Shown here piece after piece: positions 28,280 to 35,641 of a stretch of DNA of 64,000 nucleotides. The position numbers were made by a program, and so were the translations under genes. The notes below the pieces were generated by a model that had not been told where the DNA came from, did not search any database, and saw nothing but the letters and a program-made list of their open reading frames with translations. How positions within the stretch are numbered: the first letter of the stretch is position 1; every line of letters starts with the position of its first letter. Source of the stretch: an uncultured Nocardioides sp. (GTDB taxonomy: Bacteria > Actinomycetota > Actinomycetes > Propionibacteriales > Nocardioidaceae); the NCBI RefSeq assembly GCF_947488515.1, contig NZ_CANKZF010000001.1, positions 248,001 to 312,000 on the forward strand. The letters are read 5' to 3'.

Positions 28280-28773
28280 GCCGAGTCCCACGCGTCGGCC
28301 AGCAGGTCGCGGGTGTCCTCGAGCAGCTGGGGCAGCGTCTTGGTTCCGCCGACGACGGTGATGAAGTTGGCGTCGCCGGTCCACCGCGGCACCACGTGCT
28401 GGTGCAGGTGCTCGGACAGGGACCCGCCGGCGGACCGGCCGAGGTTGAGGCCGACGTTGAAGGAGTGCGGGCGGCTCACCGTCCGGATGGTGCGCAGCGC
28501 CTGCTGGGTCATCGCCATCAGCTCCGCCGCCTCCTGCGCCGTGAGGTCGGTCAGGTCGGCGACGTGACGGTAGGGCAGCACCATCAGGTGCCCGGGGTTG
28601 TAGGGGTGCAGGTTGAGCACGACGTACGTCGACTCGCCGCGCGCGACGAGCAGCGACTCCTCGTCGGGGTGCGAGGGGATGGCGCAGAACGGGCAGCCCT
28701 CGTCGTCCACCGCCGTGCGGACGTAGGCCATCCGGTGGGGCGTCCAGATCCGCTCGAGCGCGTCATCACTCAT
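28264..28773 (-). CDS. HIT-family nucleotide phosphorylase (Rv2613c/Ap4A phosphorylase-like)
   Basis: A 169-residue HIT protein with the active-site H-x-H-x-H motif in EHLHQHVVPRW and the upstream NLHPYNPGHLMVLPYRHV. A Cys pair (GCPFCAIP) near the N-terminus may bind metal. Context matches mycobacterial Rv2613c, reported as a diadenosine tetraphosphate phosphorylase, which sits between thrS and pgsA. Here pgsA is 3.6 kb one side and thrS 10 kb the other. TAGGAT 7 nt before ATG 28773 indicates a leaderless transcript. Confidence 0.88.
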   Translation of the reverse strand: MSDDALERIWTPHRMAYVRTAVDDEGCPFCAIPSHPDEESLLVARGESTYVVLNLHPYNPGHLMVLPYRHVADLTDLTAQEAAELMAMTQQALRTIRTVSRPHSFNVGLNLGRSAGGSLSEHLHQHVVPRWTGDANFITVVGGTKTLPQLLEDTRDLLADAWDSAQTTR

Positions 28774-28780
28774 GGCAGCG

Positions 28781-28790
28781 ATCCTAGGGT
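28781..28790. promoter_or_regulatory. Overlapping bidirectional -10 elements in a 23-bp gap
   Basis: Plus strand TAGGGT (28785-28790) lies 6 nt before the GNAT ATG. Minus strand TAGGAT (28781-28786) lies 7 nt before the HIT ATG. The two hexamers share the central TA of CCTAGG. Both genes would be leaderless. Confidence 0.55.
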
Positions 28791-28796
28791 GGCCCC

Positions 28797-29282
28797 ATGA
28801 CGTCGATCCGACCGGCTGACGACGCCGACATGGCCGCTGTCGCCGACCTCTGGCACGAGGGCTGGCACGACGGCCACGCCGGCCACGTGCCCGACGGACT
28901 CACGGCCGCACGCACCCTGCCGGCCTTCCACGAGCGCACACCGTCCCGGGTGGCCGACACCGCGGTCGCGGTCGCTGAGGACGGGTCGCTGCAGGGCTTC
29001 GTGATGGTGGTCGACGACGAGGTGGAGCAGGTCTTCGTGGCCCGGTCGGCGCGCGGGACCGGGCTGGCGGCCGACCTGCTGGTCGAGGCCGAGCGGCGGG
29101 TGGCGGCCGGCGGCCATGCCTCGGCGTGGCTGGCGGTCGTGGTGGGGAACGCGCGTGCCCGGCGGTTCTACGAGCGCCAGGGGTGGGTCGACCGCGGCGA
29201 CCTCCCCTACGAGGTCAACGCCGGCGGGCAGACCTTCGTCTCGCCGTGCCGGAGGTACGTCAAACGCGTGGCACTGGACTGA
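28797..29282 (+). CDS. GNAT-family N-acetyltransferase
   Basis: A 161-residue GNAT fold protein. The acetyl-CoA binding region is VEQVFVARSARGTGLAADLL (R/Q-x-x-G-x-G/A type), and the C-terminal segment is GNARARRFYERQGWVDRGD. Substrate unknown. It diverges from the HIT gene across only 23 bp, with overlapping -10 boxes. It lies in the accessory stretch that separates HIT from thrS. Confidence 0.85.
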   Translation: MTSIRPADDADMAAVADLWHEGWHDGHAGHVPDGLTAARTLPAFHERTPSRVADTAVAVAEDGSLQGFVMVVDDEVEQVFVARSARGTGLAADLLVEAERRVAAGGHASAWLAVVVGNARARRFYERQGWVDRGDLPYEVNAGGQTFVSPCRRYVKRVALD

Positions 29283-29321
29283 CCGTGTCGAGAACCCGAC
29301 GCCGGCTCCGTCCCTGACACA

Positions 29322-29342
29322 TGAGTGGCGGTCGGCCACTCA
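29322..29342. terminator. Hairpin between GNAT and VOC genes
   Basis: TGAGTGGC (29322-29329), 5-nt loop, GCCACTCA (29335-29342): perfect 8-bp stem, 24 bp before the VOC start. Terminator-like, without a U-tract. Confidence 0.4.
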
Positions 29343-29366
29343 CGGCAGTCGAGAAGGGAGAGCTAC

Positions 29367-29801
29367 ATGACCGTGCGGATGGACAACGTCCTCGTCGTCG
29401 TCGACGACCTCGAGGCCGCGATCGCCTTCTTCGGTGCGATCGGCCTGGAGGTGGAGGGCCGGGCCGTCGTGGAGGGTGAGGCCGTCGACCGGCTGGTGGG
29501 CATCGACGGCGTCCGGAGCGAGATCGTCATGATGCGGACCCCGGACGGTCAGTCGCGGATCGAGCTCGACAAGTTCCACGCTCCCGCCGCCGTGCGGGCC
29601 GAGAGCGAGCAAGCACCGGTCAACGCGCTCGGCATCCGCCGCTTCATGTTCGCCGTCGACGACCTCGACGACGTCTTCGCGCGGCTGCGCGGCGAGGGTG
29701 CCGAGCTCGTCGGCGAGGTGACGGAGTACGCCGGCTACCGGATGTGCTACCTCCGCGGCCCCGACGGGGTCATGGTCGCGCTGACCGAGCAGCTCGACTG
29801 A
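29367..29801 (+). CDS. VOC-family protein (glyoxalase-like)
   Basis: A 144-residue two-module VOC protein: VLVVVDDLEAAIAFFGAIGL at the start, then FMFAVDDLDDVFARLRGEG and YLRGPDGVMVALTEQL at the end. ATG 29367 has AGGGAG 8 nt upstream. No neighbour defines its substrate. Lactoylglutathione lyase-like, extradiol-like and resistance roles all use this fold. Confidence 0.82.
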   Translation: MTVRMDNVLVVVDDLEAAIAFFGAIGLEVEGRAVVEGEAVDRLVGIDGVRSEIVMMRTPDGQSRIELDKFHAPAAVRAESEQAPVNALGIRRFMFAVDDLDDVFARLRGEGAELVGEVTEYAGYRMCYLRGPDGVMVALTEQLD

Positions 29802-30338
29802 GTGGGCCCGGACCACCCACTCGTCGCGGCGTACCCGGACGTCTGACCCCGGGACACATGGACTCCCCTGCGCGGTCGTCCCGTGGCAGAGATCCAGCGG
29901 ATCGAGGTGGAGGTCCACCGCATCGGGACTCCCTGCCGAGTGAGGTGGTCTAGCCCTCATTCACCCGGAACGGTGAATTCGCGCACCGGCCCTGCCCTGG
30001 CACGACCGCCGTGTCTACGGTCGTCGCACGTGCATGGGGGTAGGGGTCGAGGCCCCGCCAGGGTTCCGGGGGAGCTGGCGGGGCTGACCACCGCCGGGGC
30101 ACCGTGGACATGGACCGCCTCGCCCAAGACGGCCGTCACACCCGCAGGCGTGTCTCGTCGGTCCGCAGGCAGCCCTGGACGTCGGTTGAGCGAAGCGACG
30201 GGCCCGGCATTCGCGCTCGTCAGGCCGGGAGTGGTCCGGCGTGACCGCCCGTCCGAGACCGTCGCCGCGCACCCACCGGGGTGTGGCCCCGCGCTCGCGG
30301 CAGGGGTACGACGGGGAGAACCCATCTCGGAGGCCACC
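29802..30338. other. 537-bp gene-free interval before the GH15 gene
   Basis: No credible gene. It contains several inverted repeats: ATTCACC-N6-GGTGAAT (29959-29978) and a 10-bp perfect pair GCCCCGCCAG (30052-30061)/CTGGCGGGGC (30075-30084). The latter lies about 255 nt upstream of the GH15 start, so a structured leader or regulatory region is plausible. I could not match it to a named riboswitch. Confidence 0.4.
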
Positions 30339-32531
30339 ATGTCGCTGCGCGTTCTCATCGGTCCGATTGCTCTCGCCGTGGCTGCGACCACGCTGGCCGC
30401 GCCACCCGACGCGCGTGCGGGCACCGCGGAGCGTGCGGCCCCCGACCGCGGCGCCAAGAGCACGTGGACCGAGGCGGACAAGGCCGGCTTCGGCACGGCC
30501 CGCGCCCGGCGGAGCAACGTGTGGTTCACGCTGCAGGACGGGCGGGTCAGCGAGGTCTTCTACCCCGACCTGTCGACGCCGAGCACCCGCAGCCTCGAGC
30601 TCGTGGTGACGGACGGCCGCACCTTCACCGACCGGGAGACCGAGGACGTCGACGTGGTCACGACGCGTCCCGACGAGAGCAGCATGCGCTTCCGCCAGGT
30701 CGGCACAGCGACGTCCGGCCGCTACCGCATCACCAAGACGTACGTCACCGACCCGCGCCGCGACGCGCTCGTCGTCCGGGTCCGTCTCGAGTCGCTCGAC
30801 GGCGGCAGCTACCGGCTGTACGCCGTGCACGACCCGGCGCTCGCCAACTCCGGGATGGACGACCGCGGCCGCTCGACCCGGACGGCGCTCGTGGCCACGG
30901 ACGTGAAGGAGCCCGTCGCGTCCGCGCTCGTCTCGCGCCCGCGCCTCGGCCGGAGCAGCACCGGGCTGCTCGGTCGCGACGACGGCTGGACCGACCTCGG
31001 GGACGACCAGCGACTCGACGAGGGCAGCCGGTCGGCCGGCCCTGGCAACATCGTGCAGACCGGCCGGATCTCGGGCGTGACGGGGCTCGCCGGCGAGCAG
31101 CGGGCGACGCTGGTCCTGGGCTTCGGACGCACGGGCGCGGAGGCGCAGCGCACGGCACGGTCGGGCCTCCGGGCAGGGGCGCGACAGGTCGCGGCGCGCT
31201 ACGACCGCGGCTGGCACCGCTACCTGCGCAGTCTCAAGGAGGTGCCCGACAGCGCCGCGGCCGTCCGCCGCCAGTACCTCGCATCGGCGCTCGTGCTGGC
31301 CGCCGCAGAGGACAAGCTCAACCCCGGGGCGCTCGTGGCCTCGCCGTCGGCGCCATGGGTCTGGGGTGACGAGGTCAAGGACCTCTCCTCCCCGTCGGGC
31401 GCCTACCACCTCGTGTGGTCGCGCGACTCCTACCAGTTCGGCACCGCGTTGTGGGCCATGGGCGACAAGGCGGCCGCGCGCCGTACGGTCGACTGGCTCT
31501 TCGACGTGCAGCAGCTGCCCGACGGCTCGTTCCCGCAGAACTCCGACGTGGAGGGGACGCCGGTCTGGTCCGAGCTCCAGCTCGACGAGGTGGCGCTGCC
31601 GATCGTGCTGGCCCGGCTGGTGGGCCGCGACGGGCCGCGCACCTACCGCGGCGTGAAGCGGGCCGCGCAGTTCCTCGTGCGTTTCCGTGACGAGGAGACC
31701 GGGAGGCGGGCGCCCTTCTCGCCGCAGGAGCGCTGGGAGAACCAGTCCGGCTACTCCCCCAACTCGATCGCCACCCAGGTCGCCGGTCTGGTCTGCGCCG
31801 CCGACATCGCCCGCAAGAACGGCGACCGTGCCTCCGCCCGACGCTGGCTCCGGCTGGCAGATCGGTGGCAGTCGAAGGTCAAGCAGTGGACCCGCACGAC
31901 CAACGGCCCCCTCAGCAGCAACCCCTACTACCTGCGGATCACCAAGGACGGTCGCCCCGACCGCGGCACGGAGTACGGCATCGGCGACGGCGGGCCGTCC
32001 GCCGTCGACCAGCGGCGCGTGGTCGACCCGAGCTTCCTCGACCTCGTCCGGCTCGGACTGGAGCAGCCGGACGACCCGGACGTGCTGTCCACGCTGTCGG
32101 TGGTGGACGACGAGCTGCGGGTGGACACGCCCAACGGGCCGTTCTGGCACCGCTTCAGCTTCGACGGATACGGCGAGACGCGCGACGGCGGGCAGTGGGA
32201 GATCACGGAGGACGACACCCGCACGACGCTCGGTCGCGCCTGGCCCCTGCTGACCGGTGAGCGCGGTGAGTACGCCGTGGCCGCCGGGCAGGACGCGACT
32301 CCCCACCTCGCCGCCATGGCGGCGGCCGCCGGCACGAGCGACATGATCTCCGAGCAGGTCTGGGACGGTCGCGAGCCCACGGGCGAGGCCTGTTGCCCCG
32401 CGGGCGAGGGCACCCGGGCCGCCACCCCGCTGACGTGGTCGCACGCCGGGCTGGTGCGGCTGGCCTGGACGATGCAGCGCGGTGCCCCCGTCGACCAGCA
32501 GGCGGTGGTGGCCCGCCGCTACCTGCGCTGA
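30339..32531 (+). CDS. Secreted glycoside hydrolase family 15 (glucodextranase/glucoamylase-like)
   Basis: A 730-residue exported protein with a signal peptide (GPIALAVAATTLAAPPDARA, likely cleavage after ARA). An N-terminal beta-sandwich region covers about residues 40-270 (GRVSEVFYPDLSTPSTRSLE). The GH15 catalytic barrel follows, with WSRDSYQFGTALWAMGD, LPDGSFPQNSDVEGTPVW, the probable acid in RWENQSGYSPNSIA and the probable base in ISEQVWD. The arrangement resembles glucodextranases and bacterial glucoamylases, which release glucose from alpha-1,6- or alpha-1,4-glucans. ATG 30339 has GGAGG 6 nt upstream. No sugar transporter is adjacent. Confidence 0.83.
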   Translation: MSLRVLIGPIALAVAATTLAAPPDARAGTAERAAPDRGAKSTWTEADKAGFGTARARRSNVWFTLQDGRVSEVFYPDLSTPSTRSLELVVTDGRTFTDRETEDVDVVTTRPDESSMRFRQVGTATSGRYRITKTYVTDPRRDALVVRVRLESLDGGSYRLYAVHDPALANSGMDDRGRSTRTALVATDVKEPVASALVSRPRLGRSSTGLLGRDDGWTDLGDDQRLDEGSRSAGPGNIVQTGRISGVTGLAGEQRATLVLGFGRTGAEAQRTARSGLRAGARQVAARYDRGWHRYLRSLKEVPDSAAAVRRQYLASALVLAAAEDKLNPGALVASPSAPWVWGDEVKDLSSPSGAYHLVWSRDSYQFGTALWAMGDKAAARRTVDWLFDVQQLPDGSFPQNSDVEGTPVWSELQLDEVALPIVLARLVGRDGPRTYRGVKRAAQFLVRFRDEETGRRAPFSPQERWENQSGYSPNSIATQVAGLVCAADIARKNGDRASARRWLRLADRWQSKVKQWTRTTNGPLSSNPYYLRITKDGRPDRGTEYGIGDGGPSAVDQRRVVDPSFLDLVRLGLEQPDDPDVLSTLSVVDDELRVDTPNGPFWHRFSFDGYGETRDGGQWEITEDDTRTTLGRAWPLLTGERGEYAVAAGQDATPHLAAMAAAAGTSDMISEQVWDGREPTGEACCPAGEGTRAATPLTWSHAGLVRLAWTMQRGAPVDQQAVVARRYLR

Positions 32532-32556
32532 GCTCACCCACCGCCCAGCTCCCCGT

Positions 32557-33309
32557 TCAGACCGGTTCACAGACAGCGAGCTGGAGCGCCGCACCTGCGG
32601 TGAACGGCGCACGGGTCCAGTCACCGTAGCGCTCGACGATCCGCAGACCGCCGAGCGAGACGAGCAGCGGCAGCTCCTGGGGGAAGATGCTCCGGATCTC
32701 GAGCGGCAGGACGACGAAGTCGGTCTCGGAGTCGGATGAGAAGTACCACGTCCCGTGAGTCACCTGCGCGGTCGCGTCGTACGTCTCCGCGACATCGACG
32801 TGCACCGCGCCACGATCGGGGTCCACGAACGACAACGCGTCACGCCGTCGTCGTACGCCGTCGGCCTGGGCGAGCATGCGCACGCTCGGGTTGAACACGT
32901 CGAGGACGAGCCGCGCTCCGGGCGCCATGTGTCTTCGCAGCGACCGGAAGCAGTCCACCACGTCGTCCGCCTCGTGGAGGTGGAGCAGGGAGTTCGCCGC
33001 GATCATGACGAGGTCGAACGTCCGACCGAGGTCGAACCTGCGCATGTCGCCCTGCGCCCACTCCACGTCCACCCCGCGTTCGTCGGCCTTGCGCCGTGCC
33101 TCGGCGACCATGTCGGGCGAGAGCTCGAGACCGGTGCACGGGTGCCCGTCGGACGCGATCGGGATCAGCTTGTTCCCGGTGCCCGACCCGAGCTCGAGGA
33201 CGGACCCGCCCTGCCGATCGGCCTCGGCCCGGTAGAAGTCGACGGCCTGCTCGCCACCGGGGAACAACCGGTCGTACAACCTCGCGTCCGAGTAGAACTG
33301 CTCGCCCAT
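32557..33309 (-). CDS. Class I SAM-dependent methyltransferase
   Basis: A 250-residue Rossmann methyltransferase: motif I VLELGSGTGNKLIPIA, the acidic end of beta-2 in GLELSPDMVAEARRK, and QGDMRRFDLGRTFDLVMIAANS around motif IV. The C-terminal half (GTWYFSSDSETDFVVLPLE) looks like small-molecule methyltransferases. It starts 8 bp after the preceding hypothetical gene's stop and is probably co-transcribed with it. Substrate unknown. Confidence 0.82.
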   Translation of the reverse strand: MGEQFYSDARLYDRLFPGGEQAVDFYRAEADRQGGSVLELGSGTGNKLIPIASDGHPCTGLELSPDMVAEARRKADERGVDVEWAQGDMRRFDLGRTFDLVMIAANSLLHLHEADDVVDCFRSLRRHMAPGARLVLDVFNPSVRMLAQADGVRRRRDALSFVDPDRGAVHVDVAETYDATAQVTHGTWYFSSDSETDFVVLPLEIRSIFPQELPLLVSLGGLRIVERYGDWTRAPFTAGAALQLAVCEPV

Positions 33310-33317
33310 GTGGAGGA

Positions 33318-33800
33318 TCAGGCGCGGAGGACGTCGATGACGTCCTTGCTGTGGGTGAGCGGGATCCGGTTGCCCTCGAGCTGGATGGAAGACCCGGTGG
33401 AGCTGTCGACCAGCTCAAGGATCCTCACGTTCACGCGCTGGTGGACCTTCACGTCGATCCGATCGCGGGACACGCGGAAGACCAGCGCGCCGGCGGGGCT
33501 GCTCCGGTGCGCCGCGTCGAACCCGTACACGTGAGTCGCCGTGACCCCGACCAGCATGTTCGTCGGCAACCCGCTCGCGGCGTCGTGCATCCGAGCTCCG
33601 GCGAGCGCGCCACCAGTCGTGGCCACGGAGTCAGCCAGACCGCCGGCCCCGCCGGCGAGGCTGTCGCCGATCATGCCGCCGGCGAACATGCTCCCCGTGT
33701 GACCTCGCGGCTGGAACTGGCCGGCCGCGGTCACCGCTTCCGAGTCCCCGAGCTCGCGCAGCGCAGTCTCCACGCTCTCCACCATCGTCCGCTCGGACAT
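33318..33800 (-). CDS. Hypothetical protein (160 aa), Gly-rich middle
   Basis: ATG 33800 with GGAGGGG upstream. The N-terminal third is charged, a Gly/Ala-rich stretch (FAGGMIGDSLAGGAGGLADS) could be a flexible or weakly hydrophobic segment, and the C-terminal 90 residues (MLVGVTATHVYGFDAAH ... ALVFRVSRDRIDVKVHQ) look like a small beta domain similar to PH-like or DUF families. I do not recognise it. It lies directly upstream of the methyltransferase gene on the same strand. Confidence 0.6.
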   Translation of the reverse strand: MSERTMVESVETALRELGDSEAVTAAGQFQPRGHTGSMFAGGMIGDSLAGGAGGLADSVATTGGALAGARMHDAASGLPTNMLVGVTATHVYGFDAAHRSSPAGALVFRVSRDRIDVKVHQRVNVRILELVDSSTGSSIQLEGNRIPLTHSKDVIDVLRA

Positions 33801-33985
33801 CCCGCCACCCCTCCAGGTTGAGACGCTCCCGCTGGACATCATGCGCGGCTTGGGAGGCCCGCGCCAGAGAGGTCGCTCCGACGAGGGCGTCCTGCCCCTT
33901 CACGTCGTGCTCTCGATGGATGATCCGCACACAGGGCCCCCGGGGGTTGCGGCAGATGCAGACGGTCACCGCAGGGGCATACAGA

Positions 33986-34014
33986 ACCGGCCCGTCTCGA
34001 CGAGACGGGCCGGT
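33986..34014 (-). terminator. Strong hairpin after the small membrane-protein pair
   Basis: ACCGGCCCGTCTC (33986-33998), loop GAC, GAGACGGGCCGGT (34002-34014): 13-bp perfect stem, 17 bp beyond the stop of the 35-aa reading frame on the minus strand. Likely end of that operon. Confidence 0.7.
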
Positions 34015-34030
34015 AGCCTGTGATGGGCTC

Positions 34031-34138
34031 CTAGGTGCCGGAGCTCCGGGTACGTACCGCAGCCGTGGTGACCTGCGCGATTGCCGCCGCCAGCATCTGG
34101 ATGACCTGGCTGATCGAGCGGACGTACAGCGGGCTCAT
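34031..34138 (-). CDS. Possible 35-aa small protein overlapping the upstream membrane-protein gene
   Basis: ATG 34138 overlaps the stop of the 95-aa gene as ATGA, encodes 35 residues and ends with TAG at 34031, 17 bp before a 13-bp hairpin. The middle is hydrophobic/amphipathic (SISQVIQMLAAAIAQVTTAA), with Arg-rich ends. The coupling, placement and terminator support translation, while the length and lack of recognised relatives do not. It may act with the membrane protein upstream. Confidence 0.45.
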   Translation of the reverse strand: MSPLYVRSISQVIQMLAAAIAQVTTAAVRTRSSGT

Positions 34139-34422
34139 CGGTCGTTGTGGCGATCCGTGTCAGCGCTGTCGTCGTAGAAGTCACGGCTGCCGGACTTGGC
34201 GAGGCCGCGGCTGACCATGTAGCCGATGGTCAGCATGGTGATGTAGAACCACGCCTCCTGGGTGCCGAAGTCGCTGGTGTCCGTAAGGGCAGATGCGATG
34301 AGGATCGCGACCGCCACGACGACGTAGGCGATGAGTTCCGTGGTCTTGTACGACGACTTCGTCTCGGTGCTCACGCGGCGCCCGGTCGTGTGGTTGGTCC
34401 TGGTGGTCGTGGTGTTGGACAT
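34135..34422 (-). CDS. Small membrane protein (95 aa), two transmembrane helices
   Basis: ATG 34422 with AAAGGA upstream. A Thr/polar N-terminus of about 28 residues is followed by two hydrophobic helices (TELIAYVVVAVAILIASAL and EAWFYITMLTIGYMVSRG) joined by a short acidic loop, then a charged Asp-rich tail (RDFYDDSADTDRHNDR). The layout resembles small actinobacterial membrane proteins of unknown role. It overlaps the 35-aa frame and ends at a strong hairpin, making a compact transcription unit. Confidence 0.7.
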   Translation of the reverse strand: MSNTTTTRTNHTTGRRVSTETKSSYKTTELIAYVVVAVAILIASALTDTSDFGTQEAWFYITMLTIGYMVSRGLAKSGSRDFYDDSADTDRHNDR

Positions 34423-34606
34423 GTGTTTTTCCTTTGCGGCCGATGACTGGTGCTGCCCGTAGTTCTAGAGCCGCTGCGCTCGGTTGGAGCGCGTCCACAC
34501 AGCAGTACCCCACTGACTGCGTCCCATCCGGTCACGGGGTGTGGCCCGGGTCTCGTCAGTCCCCGCTCATGCCGATGAGCCACCGACCACCCGATGAAGA
34601 GATTGG

Positions 34607-35107
34607 CTACCTCACGACCGCGTCGATGGTCTTCTTCAGCGCGCTCGGCGCGGCTGGGGTGCGTGGCGCCTTGGCTCTGGCCTCAGCCATCTCCGCGCCG
34701 ATCTCTTGGAGCTGCTTGCGGCCCAAGCCTTCGCGGACCTGGGGGAACCAGTCCTTCTCTTCCTCCTCGATGTGATGACGCACGTTCTCGATCAGCACCG
34801 TGGTCTTGGCGGTGAAGCGCTCGGCGTCAGGCTTCATCGCGACCAGCTCCATCACAAGGACATCGGCGACGTGATGCTCCTCGTAGGACTCGAGCACATC
34901 GTCCTCGAGCTCGGGCAGCAACTCCCGCACCCGGGGGTACATGACCTCATTCTCGATGTAGGTGTGGACGGTCAGGAGCTCGACCATGCGGTTGACCAAC
35001 TGGCCTTTGCGAACGTGCGCGTTCGGACCAAGCTTCTCGAAGTCCTTGAACGTCTTGAGAATCTCTTTGTGGTCGTTCTTCAACAGCACGATGGCGTCGG
35101 TGGACAT
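34607..35107 (-). CDS. Hemerythrin (HHE) domain protein
   Basis: A 166-residue four-helix HHE protein. Candidate di-iron ligands: His13 and the KNDHKEILKTF motif, HTYIENEVMYPRV, EEHHVADVLVME and VRHHIEEEEKDWFP. Such proteins bind O2, NO or iron and are often stress-induced in actinobacteria. The C-terminal 30 residues are Ala/Arg/Lys-rich. ATG 35107 has GAGG upstream. No obvious operon partner. Confidence 0.86.
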   Translation of the reverse strand: MSTDAIVLLKNDHKEILKTFKDFEKLGPNAHVRKGQLVNRMVELLTVHTYIENEVMYPRVRELLPELEDDVLESYEEHHVADVLVMELVAMKPDAERFTAKTTVLIENVRHHIEEEEKDWFPQVREGLGRKQLQEIGAEMAEARAKAPRTPAAPSALKKTIDAVVR

Positions 35108-35641
35108 GTGAGCCTCTCGGATCGGTCAGCAAGGCGGTTGCTCAGCCGGTTCCAGTGTCTCTGGACTCTGGGTGTGCCGCCCCACCCGCAGGGACCACGG
35201 GGCGCTCGATTTGCGAACAGACGGTGGTGATCGGCGCCGCCAGCGTCCCAACCTGTCCGACGAGGGGGTACGGATCTCTCTTTCGCCCACTACCCCGGAC
35301 CGCTGAGACGCCACTGACCTCCCGTCATGCAGCGTCCTTGGCTGAACTGGTCTCGGCGGCGGTTCCTGTGGGCGGGTCTCGTTGGATGGGCAATCCTGCT
35401 CGTCATTCGGAGCGTGTTGCTGCGTGTCGCGGACTCCTCAGCGCTTCGAGCGGTGACGGCTCGAGCACCGTCCACTACGGCTTGACGACCTCGCGTGGAC
35501 GACCTGCCCTGCAGCTTCCGCTGCAGTCACGTCCGCACTAGACCCGACGCGCTCCTGGTCAGGGTCCGGGCGAGGTCGTGGCTGACGGATCCGGACATGC
35601 CTGTGGCCCCGCTACCGAAGGGTGGCGCGTGCGGGGCGGGG
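35108..35641. other. 534-bp interval without a convincing gene
   Basis: Somewhat lower GC than its neighbours. One weak plus-strand frame (35155-35541) lacks family features and a ribosome site. A hairpin CTGCAGC-TTCC-GCTGCAG (35509-35526) lies 116 bp downstream of the HNH gene stop and could terminate it. Confidence 0.4.

Noticed and set aside
35155-35541. 128-codon plus-strand frame in the gap beside the hemerythrin gene
   Set aside because: No ribosome site, no family features, biased composition.
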